Below are positions 9,060-17,500 of a stretch of DNA of 63,236 nt, one piece after another. Location: the NCBI RefSeq assembly GCF_017996735.1, contig NZ_JAGOGJ010000028.1:1-63236 (forward strand), in the 5' to 3' direction. Position numbers and translations under genes: made by a program. Positions within the stretch are counted from its first letter, which is position 1. Each line of letters opens with the position of its first letter. The stretch comes from Niveispirillum sp. GTDB taxonomy: Bacteria > Pseudomonadota > Alphaproteobacteria > Azospirillales > Azospirillaceae. The notes below the pieces were generated by a model. The model saw nothing but the letters and a program-made list of their open reading frames with translations, searched no databases and was not told the origin of the DNA.

Positions 9060-9490
9060 TCTCCTATCCCCTGCCCGACGCCGCCATCGAAGCCGCCCTC
9101 AATGCCGTCAAGTATGACGCGGACGGTCTGGTCCCGGCCATCGCCCAGCAGCATGACAGCGGCGAGGTGTTGATGATGGCCTGGATGAACCGCGACAGCA
9201 TCGCCGAAACCCTGCGCACAGGTCGTGTCTGCTACTGGTCGCGGTCCCGGCAGGCCTTCTGGCGCAAGGGGGAAAGCTCCGGCCAGGTCCAGATGCTGGT
9301 GGAATGGCGGGTCGATTGTGATGGCGACACGCTGCTGCTGCGTGTGGATCAGCAGGGACCGGCATGCCATACCGGCCGCCGCTCCTGCTTCTATCGCCGG
9401 GCGGAGGCAGAGGGGCTGATCGTCACGGATCCTGTGCTGCTATCGCCCGAAGCGCTGTATGGGTCGAAGAACCAGTCCCCCAGTTTCTGA
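9056..9490 (+). CDS. hisI: phosphoribosyl-AMP cyclohydrolase
   Basis: A 144-residue histidine-pathway enzyme opening the adenine ring of phosphoribosyl-AMP. The stand-alone form lacks the HisE phosphohydrolase half. Family marks include '[12 protein letters not shown]', '[15 protein letters not shown]', the Mg-binding 'DCDGD' and the Zn cysteines in '[11 protein letters not shown]'. It starts inside the metC stop (ATGA at 9056). Finding a his gene coupled to metC is a local arrangement; I see no other his gene in the window. Confidence 0.95.
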   Translation: MISYPLPDAAIEAALNAVKYDADGLVPAIAQQHDSGEVLMMAWMNRDSIAETLRTGRVCYWSRSRQAFWRKGESSGQVQMLVEWRVDCDGDTLLLRVDQQGPACHTGRRSCFYRRAEAEGLIVTDPVLLSPEALYGSKNQSPSF

Positions 9491-9596
9491 ATGGCTTCAA
9501 TGCCAGAACCATCCATAAGGTCATAGCTTGCGCTCTGTGACATACGATCGGATGGGCGTAAGGTGGCAACGTCGTAATGCCACCGGACGTTGTCAA

Positions 9597-9968
9597 ATGA
9601 AGGAACTGCGCTGCATTCTGTTCAAGGACCGTGAGGTCCTGTCAGCGATTCTGGACCGCAAGCGCCGCCTGAAGGAAGAACTGCCGGCGGGGCAGATCAC
9701 GGGCCTGCGCCTGACCAATGCCGATGACAGCGTGTCCTGCACCATCGTCTATGATAACGGACAGCAACTCCTGACCGTGCCGGAGACGGAGCTGCAGGCG
9801 GCCCTTCTGGCCCATTGCATGGCGCGCAAGGTGCCGTTGCCCGTGGATGCGGACAAGAATGTCCATTTGATCCGTGGCCGCGCCACCTTGATGATCACCA
9901 TGAATTTCAACCGCGCTGCCCGTCTGGTGCATGTGGCGGCGGCGGAAAAACGCGCACTGCCGAACTGA
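9597..9968 (+). CDS. conserved hypothetical protein, about 123 residues
   Basis: A cytoplasmic-looking protein with no signal peptide or membrane segment. The start is most likely ATG 9597 ('MKELRCILF'); an upstream TTG extends the frame but adds poor-looking sequence. The N-terminal half has alternating strand-like segments and the C-terminal half a helix followed by 'LIRGRATLMITMNFN'. I do not recognise the family. It stands alone after a gap of about 100 bases from hisI. Confidence 0.6.
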   Translation: MKELRCILFKDREVLSAILDRKRRLKEELPAGQITGLRLTNADDSVSCTIVYDNGQQLLTVPETELQAALLAHCMARKVPLPVDADKNVHLIRGRATLMITMNFNRAARLVHVAAAEKRALPN

Positions 9969-10019
9969 CAAATCTGCCGAGGGGGTCGACCCTTGACCGA
10001 TTGCAGAAGATAATCGCTG

Positions 10020-10274
10020 TTAACCGGGCCGGTTGCTGCCCGGTCTCCGGCGTATCAGCCGCAGCACCAGCAGGATGGCGGCAATCGGGACGACGATGAT
10101 CGCCCCCTGCCGGACATAGGGCCAGGCCCAGCCGAAAATATCGGCCAGCCATTCGGGAACCTGTTCCAGCAGGTCTAGAACATGGTGCAGCAATTCGCCG
10201 GGCGTCCAGCCCAGCCAGGCCAGCACCAAACCCACCAGAAGAGACCAGATCAGGAGTTGGATCACGAAGCGCAT
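10020..10274 (-). CDS. small two-helix membrane protein, DUF6460-like
   Basis: An 84-residue inner-membrane protein with two hydrophobic segments, about residues 3-22 and 50-70, and a very basic C-terminus (L-R-L-I-R-R-R-P-G). The 'SLLVGLVLAWLGWTP' opening resembles alphaproteobacterial DUF6460 proteins; that family link is from memory and only likely. Start ATG 10274 is preferred; an upstream ATG at 10319 would add a hydrophilic leader unusual for this type. Function unknown. Confidence 0.65.
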   Translation of the reverse strand: MRFVIQLLIWSLLVGLVLAWLGWTPGELLHHVLDLLEQVPEWLADIFGWAWPYVRQGAIIVVPIAAILLVLRLIRRRPGSNRPG

Positions 10275-10357
10275 GTGATCGGCTCTACCCCATCGCGGAT
10301 CACAGTGCAATGGCATCACGATGCCGGCCAGTAGATAAAATTTAGTTATAAATGGTT

Positions 10358-10386
10358 TGTATAATGCATTTTGAATTGCAAATCAA
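10358..10386 (-). promoter_or_regulatory. possible sigma-70 promoter of the small membrane protein gene
   Basis: On the minus strand TTGATT (10381-10386) is followed after exactly 17 bases by TATACA (10358-10363), about 85 bases before the start at 10274. It overlaps the T-tract of the flagellin terminator. Many alphaproteobacterial promoters depart from this consensus, so this is tentative. Confidence 0.3.
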
Positions 10387-10420
10387 AAAGAAAGGGCGGC
10401 GACCTTGCGGCCGCCGCCCT
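10384..10420 (-). terminator. rho-independent terminator of the flagellin gene
   Basis: A perfect 9-bp stem (10393-10401 with 10412-10420) closes a 10-base loop. On the minus strand it is followed by a T-rich run read from 10392 down to 10383. It lies about 20 bases after the flagellin stop, the expected place. Confidence 0.85.
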
Positions 10421-10441
10421 GTTTCACCCGGGTATCGCCTC

Positions 10442-12328
10442 TTAGAAGAGACGCAGGATCGCCTGCTGAGCCTGGTTGGCCAGCGAGAGGGAGATCGTGC
10501 CGAGCTGCTGGCGGGTCTGCAACAGCAGCAGGTTTGCACCTTCCTCGTTCTGATCGGCCTGGACCAGCTTGTTCGACCCTTCTGTCAGCACGTTCGAGAA
10601 TTCGCTCGTGAAGCTTTCGCGGGTCTGGATGACGTTCAGGTTGGTCGACAGTGACTGAGACGTGGACCGGAGTCTCGACGTTGCGAAGTCCAGGCTGGAC
10701 ACGGCCTTGTCGATGTCGGCACGATCCAGGAAATTGTTCTGCGCATAGTCGAGACGCAGTCCCTGGCCATCGGTCTGAACGTTCTGCGAGGACACCGCGA
10801 TGGTCGAGGTATTGGCCTCGTTGAACTGCACGGCCAGATCATTCTCGGTATTGGCGTCGGTGCGCTGAACCGTGATCAGGTTGTTCGACAGGTTGGCCGA
10901 GGCCGCCTGCTTCAGTACCGAGCTGTCCACTTCGAAGCGAACGGTACCGCTATCGAAGGCCAGGGAGTTCTCGCCATCCGACAGCTTACCAGCGCCGCGG
11001 GCATTCGTGCCCGACCGTTCGATGGTGACACCGTTCAGGTTCGTCGCGGAAACCGTGAGATCGACATTCTTCTCGATGGTCGAGGTGCCGTTGGCCGCCG
11101 TACCGCGGTTTTCCAGCGCCGTGCGGTCCACCGTGAAGGTCACGACCGTGCCGGACGAGAAGCTGATCGACACTGCCTTTTCAAGGGTGTTGGTGGCTGT
11201 GGCACCGATCGCGAAACTGACACCCGTACCGATCGTCTCGTTCGAGGTGATGGTGAAGCCTTCGATGTTGGCCGCGTCGCTATCCTCGTTCAGCTCGGCG
11301 ATCGTGAAGCGACCCGTTGCCCCCGTGCCGTCGCCAACCGCGTTGTTGACGGTTTCCATCAGCTTCTGGGCGATGACAGCCCGGCGTTCCGCCGGGTCCG
11401 CCGAGGTGACGTCATCCGCCGTGGCCTTGTAGCTGAAGGACTGGCCGTTCACCGTGGCGGTGAAGGTGTCGCCTTCTTCGACGGCGCCGCTGATGGTCAC
11501 CTTCGACACCTGCGCCTGACCGGACCGGCCGGCGGTCACATTGGCGGCCGTGGCGGACTGGGTATTGTCGAAGAACTTGACCGTGCGGCTTTCGCCGTTT
11601 TCCGTCACGACCAGTGTACGCTCACGCCCGGCATTGCCGCGCATTTCGATGCTGATATCGGAGAAGTTGCCGGCGGTGGCCGAAATCGACCCCGACACCT
11701 TCAAGGAGGTGATGCCACGGGCGTCTTCGGCCTTGGCGATATCCTCCAGATCGGCGCTGATGGCACCGGTACCCGACACGCGGATGGAGTAGGTATCGGC
11801 GCTGACGACGTTGGTCACGCGGCTGTTGGACAGACCATTGATGGAGTTGACGTTTGCGCGGCTTTCCGCCGTGCTGTCCATGGTCAGTCCGTTACCAACC
11901 AGCAGGTTCTTGCCCTGGTAGCCGCTGTCACGGGCGATCTTGTCGATCTGGTCCTTGATGCGGTTGAACTGCTCGGACAGCGACTTGCGGGTTGCGATGG
12001 AGGCCGCATCCGTGCCCAGATTGCCATATGCCGTGGTCGTCAGGCCCTTGGCCTGTTCGATCAGGCTTTCGATAGCAGTGATACCCTTGTCGCCAGCCTG
12101 GATCGTGCTGATCGACTGGCCCATGCTTTCCTTCAGCTTGGACAGGTCGTTGGCACGGACGCTGAGGCCCTTGGCCGCAAAGAAGTTGGTAGGACCGTCA
12201 AGGGCCGAATTGACCTTGTTGCCGGTGGCAAGACGGTTCTGGATGCCTTCAACCTGCTTGTTGGTCTTCTGGAGCAGCAGCAGGTTGTTTCGCATGCCTG
12301 CGGTCAACTGAACGTCACTGGTCGACAT
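10442..12328 (-). CDS. flagellin (flagellar filament protein), 628 residues
   Basis: The filament subunit, exported by the flagellar type III apparatus. The N-terminal domain (about residues 1-140, from 'MSTSDVQLTAGMRNNLLLLQ') and the C-terminal domain (about residues 535-628, ending 'AQQAILRLF') form the conserved D0/D1 coiled coils. In between is a Thr/Ser/Ala-rich, beta-type surface region, making the protein longer than average. Start ATG 12328 has an AAGGAGA ribosome site. The gene is alone, with a sigma-54 type promoter at about 12.6 kb and a strong terminator. No flaF or flbT gene is visible. The sister cluster of export genes is at 31-36.5 kb. Confidence 0.95.
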   Translation of the reverse strand: MSTSDVQLTAGMRNNLLLLQKTNKQVEGIQNRLATGNKVNSALDGPTNFFAAKGLSVRANDLSKLKESMGQSISTIQAGDKGITAIESLIEQAKGLTTTAYGNLGTDAASIATRKSLSEQFNRIKDQIDKIARDSGYQGKNLLVGNGLTMDSTAESRANVNSINGLSNSRVTNVVSADTYSIRVSGTGAISADLEDIAKAEDARGITSLKVSGSISATAGNFSDISIEMRGNAGRERTLVVTENGESRTVKFFDNTQSATAANVTAGRSGQAQVSKVTISGAVEEGDTFTATVNGQSFSYKATADDVTSADPAERRAVIAQKLMETVNNAVGDGTGATGRFTIAELNEDSDAANIEGFTITSNETIGTGVSFAIGATATNTLEKAVSISFSSGTVVTFTVDRTALENRGTAANGTSTIEKNVDLTVSATNLNGVTIERSGTNARGAGKLSDGENSLAFDSGTVRFEVDSSVLKQAASANLSNNLITVQRTDANTENDLAVQFNEANTSTIAVSSQNVQTDGQGLRLDYAQNNFLDRADIDKAVSSLDFATSRLRSTSQSLSTNLNVIQTRESFTSEFSNVLTEGSNKLVQADQNEEGANLLLLQTRQQLGTISLSLANQAQQAILRLF

Positions 12329-12599
12329 GGTATATCTCCTTTTGAGCCGTGAGAGGGGCCGTTTCGGCCCAAAATCGATCTCGTGGACTGGTCAGGAAGG
12401 ACGTCGCCGTAACCCGTGGAAGACGCCGGGTGCGTTGCATGACCGGCAGTTTCTTTTCGGATCGGGCAATCCGTTTTGCTGATCGCGGTATCAGGCTTGC
12501 TTGGCTTACGCCTTGAAGGCTGGTCTGCACCGCTACTCGCTCAACGCCTTGTCCAGAGCTTCGGTCTCTTCCTCCTGAGGGTGAACACGATGGGGTTCG
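12329..12599 (-). other. long 5' leader of the flagellin mRNA with a hairpin
   Basis: If the sigma-54 site just upstream is used, the transcript starts near 12599 and carries a leader of about 270 bases. It includes a perfect 6-bp, 3-base-loop hairpin (12356-12370) about 20 bases ahead of the ribosome site. No convincing small gene lies within it. Leaders like this allow translational control, as FlbT does for flagellin mRNA in Caulobacter; use of that mechanism here is inference. Confidence 0.45.
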
Positions 12600-12610
12600 C
12601 CAGGGGATAA

Positions 12611-12626
12611 GCAGGAAGCGTGCCAA
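12611..12626 (-). promoter_or_regulatory. sigma-54 (RpoN) promoter of the flagellin gene
   Basis: Read on the minus strand, the site is TTGGCACG-N5-TGC. It has the GG (12624-12623) and GC (12612-12611) elements separated by exactly 10 bases, the hallmark of -24/-12 promoters. The -24 half TTGGCACG matches the consensus closely. Transcription would start near 12599. Confidence 0.75.
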
Positions 12627-12849
12627 GTCATCGCAGCGCGCCAGACCTGTACTAAAGAGGTATATTTAGACCCCGAAAGCGCGGGAGACGGCGCTTTCTT
12701 CCGGGTGGGTACAGGCTGCGGCGGGGGTGGGGCGGCGAATTTTGCCTAGGCAGGCATTTCCTGCCGGGTGCGGGAAACGCCCCGCAAGGGCATGATGCGG
12801 CGGCTTTTGCCGGATCGGGACTGCGCCAGTGGCCGTGCAGGAAACGCAA
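12627..12849. other. intergenic region without a recognised gene
   Basis: The rest of the roughly 570-base gap between the flagellin start and tRNA-Arg. It holds an 8-bp hairpin with an 8-base loop (12675-12682 with 12691-12698) and a GGCAGG/CCTGCC hairpin near 12746-12762. Activator sites for the sigma-54 promoter could lie here. I see no coding signal. Confidence 0.4.
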
Positions 12850-12884
12850 AAAGGGCCGCCCGTCCATTCGACAGGCGGCCCTTT
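12850..12884 (-). terminator. terminator after tRNA-Arg
   Basis: A perfect 11-bp stem (12850-12860 with 12874-12884) with a 13-base loop. On the minus strand it is followed by a short T run, and it lies 12 bases past the 3' end of the tRNA. Confidence 0.7.
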
Positions 12885-12896
12885 CGGCCAGGATGA

Positions 12897-12973
12897 TGGC
12901 GACCCCAGCAGGATTCGAACCTGCGACCGCTCGCTTAGAAGGCGAGTGCTCTATCCAGCTGAGCTATGGGGCC
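12897..12973 (-). tRNA. tRNA-Arg, anticodon TCT
   Basis: A full 77-base cloverleaf including an encoded CCA end (12897-12899). The acceptor stem GGCCCCA pairs with TGGGGTC, allowing one G-T pair. The anticodon stem CTCGC/GCGAG encloses the loop CTTCTAA, so the anticodon is TCT, reading AGA. The T arm has the standard GGTTCGAATCC. It is followed by its own terminator. Confidence 0.97.
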
Positions 12974-12988
12974 GGATAGGGGACCGGG

Positions 12989-13294
12989 TCAGAACCGCCC
13001 GATACGCGGACGGTCGGTACGGAAGTTATCCGCGTAATTCTTGGGGATCACGCGGCGTTCATGCCATTCGGCAATGTCCGCGTCCCATCCCTTCTTCGAC
13101 ACGAAGGCCAGGGCGGCCTCCTTGGTCGGAAATTTCAGGCGCACCTGATTGAGGGTATCGCCGGAGCTGGTCCATCCCATCATCGGCTCGGGACGGCGCG
13201 GGGTCACGGGCTCATACTCCAACACCCAGTCGCCGACCTTACCGCGGCCGGACTGCATGGTGGTCTTGGACGGCTGATAAATCCGGACCTTCAT
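12989..13294 (-). CDS. NADH dehydrogenase accessory subunit, NDUFS4 family
   Basis: A 101-residue protein of the ETC complex I subunit (NDUFS4, 18-kDa) family, an accessory subunit shared by alphaproteobacterial and mitochondrial complex I. Conserved marks are 'MKVRIYQPSKTTMQSG', 'WVLEYEP', 'MGWTSSGDT' and the F-x-T-K-E-A-A-L-A-F segment. Length and start (ATG 13294) fit the bacterial form, which lacks a mitochondrial leader. It lies between two tRNA genes on the same strand, away from any nuo operon in this window. Confidence 0.93.
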   Translation of the reverse strand: MKVRIYQPSKTTMQSGRGKVGDWVLEYEPVTPRRPEPMMGWTSSGDTLNQVRLKFPTKEAALAFVSKKGWDADIAEWHERRVIPKNYADNFRTDRPRIGRF

Positions 13295-13332
13295 GGCGAA
13301 CCCTGTGACCTGATGGTTGAACCAAAGGGAGA

Positions 13333-13409
13333 TGGTCGGAGCGAGAGGATTCGAACCTCCGGCCTGCTGGACCCAAACCAGCCGCGCTACCAGGCTGCGC
13401 TACGCTCCG
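13333..13409 (-). tRNA. tRNA-Pro, anticodon TGG
   Basis: A 77-base cloverleaf with encoded CCA (13333-13335). The acceptor stem is CGGAGCG with CGCTCCG, the anticodon stem GCTGG/CCAGC surrounds TTTGGGT, giving TGG for proline CCN codons, and the T loop is standard. It is transcribed towards the NDUFS4-like gene. Confidence 0.97.
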
Positions 13410-13488
13410 CCATTCGAGGGCTGGGAATACACCACCGGAAGCATGGGGGCAAGCATGCCAACACGTGCGACGCTCGCATGCCCGTCCT

Positions 13489-14394
13489 TCATGCCGGCTG
13501 GCGGCGCCGCAACCTGCCCAGCGATGCCGGCGCCATGACAAGAAAATTGCCCAGGATGGCCAGCAGCAGCCCGGCAATGCCGGCGGACGTCCAATGGTAA
13601 TCCTCGAACAGGGTGGAAATGACCAGCGCCACCACGGGCGTCATGATGGCCACATAGCCCGCCCGCCCCGGCCCGATGCGCCCCAACAGCGTGAAATAGC
13701 ACAAGAATGCCGCGATCGATCCGAACAGCGCCAGATAAGCCAGGGACAGGAAATAAGGAACGGACGGCACCACCACGAAGCTGGCGCCCTGCCCGGCCGC
13801 CACCCCGGCCATGATGACGGCGCCCACCAGCATCGACCATGCCGTCGTGCCGATCAACGGCATCTCCGCCTTGCGTGTCTTCGACACCACCATGTTGCCG
13901 AGGGAGGCGGAGTAGTTCGACACCATCATCAGGCCGAATCCGGCCAGCGCGCCGCCTGTCAGCGTCTTTCCGTCAAGCTCCGGCGTGAACAGCAGCAGCA
14001 CCCCCGCAACCCCCATGAGGCCGCCGACCAGGACCGGCGGGCGTATGGGCTGGCCCAGGAACAGACGGGCATTGACGACATTCATCAAGGACATGACGGA
14101 ACCCGCCACGGCCACCAGACCGGACGGCAGCAATGCTGTCGCCTTGTACACCATGAAATAATTGATGGAGAAGTTCAGCAACCCTGCCGCTGCGATCAGC
14201 ACCAAACCTTCCCGCCGGGGCAGGATGGGTTGGCGCCGGATTGCCAGCCAGCACAGCAGCGCCACACCCGCCAGCAAAAACCGGAAAGCCACAGACACGG
14301 CCGGATGTGTCGCACCCAACTGAAACGTGATGGCGTACCAGGTAGAGCCCCAGATCAGGACGGATGCAAAGAACAAGGCGATATTGACGGGCAT
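13489..14394 (-). CDS. EamA/DMT-superfamily permease
   Basis: A 301-residue inner-membrane transporter with about ten hydrophobic segments in two EamA repeats. The first repeat ends with a helix containing 'NVVNARLFLGQPI' and the second contains 'GYVAIMTPVVALVISTLFE', both typical placements. The N-terminal 'LIWGSTWYAITFQLG' is the usual first helix of this group of metabolite exporters. Start ATG 14394. The substrate cannot be told from sequence. Confidence 0.88.
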   Translation of the reverse strand: MPVNIALFFASVLIWGSTWYAITFQLGATHPAVSVAFRFLLAGVALLCWLAIRRQPILPRREGLVLIAAAGLLNFSINYFMVYKATALLPSGLVAVAGSVMSLMNVVNARLFLGQPIRPPVLVGGLMGVAGVLLLFTPELDGKTLTGGALAGFGLMMVSNYSASLGNMVVSKTRKAEMPLIGTTAWSMLVGAVIMAGVAAGQGASFVVVPSVPYFLSLAYLALFGSIAAFLCYFTLLGRIGPGRAGYVAIMTPVVALVISTLFEDYHWTSAGIAGLLLAILGNFLVMAPASLGRLRRRQPA

Positions 14395-14473
14395 AAAGGC
14401 ACCGGTGACGGCAATCCAGGCACAAGCCTATAGACCCTCCGCCTTCCCCCACCAATGCCATTGTTGTGAGGGT

Positions 14474-14521
14474 GACAAGCCGTGCGCGGGGAGCGGCCTG
14501 CCCCCCCGCGCACGGCTTGTC
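14474..14521 (-). terminator. 18-bp perfect hairpin abutting the LamG-protein stop codon
   Basis: Two perfect 18-base arms (14474-14491 and 14504-14521) enclose a 12-base loop, and the right arm touches the stop codon of the large minus-strand gene at 14522. It has no T-tract after it, so it may act as an mRNA 3'-end stabiliser as much as a terminator. Confidence 0.7.
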
Positions 14522-17500
14522 TCAGCGAATCGATACCTTGTTATTGTCCGATCTGGCCTCCACCGCGCCGCCATCCAGGACGACATCGACGGAAACCGCA
14601 CCATCCACGGCCTTCATCGCAACCGTCGCCGTTTTCGGCTTCAGGTCCAGGGGGGCCGCGATGGCGGGCAATGCCGTTTCCGACAACACCGATCCATCGG
14701 CGGACAGCAGCCGGACACGCCCTGTCGGCGCAGACGCGGAACCGATATTATGAACGGTGACCTCCACCCGTCCCTTCGCCCGGACCACGTCGCGCTTCGC
14801 AATGGCGATGTCGGGTCGGACGGTCAAATCCTGTTCAGGACCGGCCAGGGCAAAATCCATCACGATCGTCTGACCGGGTGCCAGGGTTACGGGAACGCGC
14901 TGCCCCTCGCCAAAGCTGACGGTCCGGGAAGCGATCACGCTGTCGGCCTTGTCATCGCCGTCGGCATCCACGCCTTCCGTCACGGTCCAGTCGCCAGCGG
15001 CGACGTCCGCCCCGATGATACCGGCCGTCACCGGCTTGTCCGACAGGTTATGGGCCAGGATCCGGAAGCCGGTGCGTGTCGGTTCCTTCACCAGCACGGC
15101 CACCTTCTCCGCCCCGTCAACATCGTCGAAATCCCAGGCGATGCGGTTGCCGCGCACAATGGCGTTGCGGTACAGCGCAACACCGCCCAGACGCTGTCGC
15201 TGCAATTCCTGGGTCGGCAGTTCGACGCGGTCGGTCCACCAATGATCGACCGTCTGCATGTCCATGCGCAGGGAAGCGAACTGGCGCTGTGCGTCATACT
15301 GTTTCACCAGCCATTGCTTGTCGCCCGTGGCGACCCAGGCCGTGTGATAGATGAAGGGGCCGGCATAGCGGTCGGATTTCGCCTGCGCCAGCACCGCATT
15401 CCGCAGATCAGGCCGGTTCAGGTCCAGGGCCAGATCACCGCTGACGATGCCCGACAGAGCGGCAAACCCGCCCTTGCGCAGAACCTGTTCGATGGGGCGC
15501 AGGTATCGGGCGTCACCCGTCCAGCGGTAGGCCGCCCACATCAGCAGGTTGGTCTGTTCCGGACCGGCCGTGCCGCGCGTGGCCCCATCCGGCCAGTTGA
15601 TCTCCGACGGGAAGGTCCATGTTCCATCCGCATCCTGCTTGCCATGGGCCAGATAGCCGTCAGCCAGTTCCAGCAGCAGCTTGCGTGTGCCCGGATCGCC
15701 ATTGATCTCCACCAGCCGGATGCCGGAATGGAAAATCAGATAGGAATAGGGCTTGGACCATTGCCAGGGCGCTTCCGTGACGATGTGCCCCGCACCAAAA
15801 TAGTTGGAGGTCAGCAGCCGGTGGCCCTTCGGGTTCACCGCCGTCAGGTCGGCATAATTCGCCGCCGTCTCCATCAGACGTTCCACCGTCTGCGGGTCGC
15901 CCGGTGTCAAAAGGGCCATCTGCGCCTGGGCGTTGATCCCCTCTTCATAGACGTGAAGCTCGTCCGTGACGATGGTGCCCAGGCCGTTGGTCAGCATGCC
16001 GTTGGCGTGGATCGCCTCGATCATGTCGGACAGGGACTTGGTCAGCTTCTCCCGGTCGACACCCATCAGGGCCAGTCCAGGCCATTGATTGGTCAGGTCG
16101 GTATCGTCGGACAGGCCACCGCCGAATTCACCCCCCACCTGGCGATGGTCGATCCACCAGTTCACGAACTGCCGGACCTGCGCCAGATACCGTGTCTGTC
16201 CCCAGGCCCAGGCCGGCGTGCCCGGCGGCGGCGGGTCCAGTTCAACGGGTGGCAAGGGTTGCTGCGGGTTCCATTCCGACCAATAGGCGTTGGCGACCTT
16301 GTTATCGGGGTCGATGCGGAGAAGATCGGTGATGTCATCATAGAAGCGCTGGAACAGGCCCAGGTTTCGGCTGCTCTGCCGCTCCTCCACCAGGAACCCG
16401 TAATTGTCCTGGATCTGGCGCTCGCGGTCAAAGACATGGTCGGCCTTCGCGTCGGCCTTGGATTTGAAGACCAGCCGCAGGGCGGCCCCGTCCAGCTTGT
16501 CCACGGAAAATTCCGGGGCAGAGGCGGCAATAGTCAGATAGAGCGGCCGATCCGACGGCAGGATACGGTCGCGGGTATCCAGCCACAAGGTCCGCGCTTC
16601 CCCGGGCTTGACGGCGACATTTACATCCATCAGGTCCCGTTCGGGGGTCAGCGGGTCCTTGACCCGAATGTTCAGCGCGACCAGTCCCCCCTTGTGGGTG
16701 GGTTTCACATTCAGCGCCGGTACGGTCAGTTCGATCCCATCCAGGCCGCCGAAATTCTCGAACCCCTGGACGGCACCCCGATACAGCGCCATTCCCGGTT
16801 CCTGCCGGCGGTAATCCATGGGAATGGCGATATGCGCCACGGGACGGCCAGTCTCCGGCGGCGTGATACGTTTGCGGGTGGGCACGCCGGCATCAGGAAT
16901 GGCGACGATCAGGCCGCGTTCGCTTTCCGGGTAACGGCCGTCGATGAAGCGGCGCAGCGGCAGGATGCCGGTAAAGTCCGGCTCGACACCCAGACGCAGG
17001 GTGAAGCGGAAATCGCCCAGCCCCTCCGGCGCCGTGCCGGGGCCGACATGATAGGCGCCGATCTCCTGGATCGGGGTTTCCTGCACCTCATTGACGAAGC
17101 GCAGCGCGCCACCGGTCGCATCCTGCTTCAGACGCGTGGTGCTGCGCTCGGTCCCCTGCCGCCGCCGGCTCAGAAGGCTGCCATCATCCGTGACCTGAGC
17201 ATTGCCGGGGGGAACCGTCGCCCCCTTGATCCAGCCCAGCTTGCCAAAGGCCGCGCCCTGTATCTCCACCTGATTGAACGGTTCATCCGGCAGGAACCAG
17301 GTGCCGGACTTGCCTCCCATCGAATAGACGTTCCAGTCGGGCAGCGTGAAATAATCATGCCGGCCCGGCAGGGTGGAGCGGTTATAGACGCCCGGCCAGG
17401 TCGTTTCACGGATGCCGTCATTGCCCTTCCACATACGCTGGGCGATATCGCGCTGTTCGGTGAATTCCACCTTGCGGATACGGGTAGCGGCATCGGCCAG

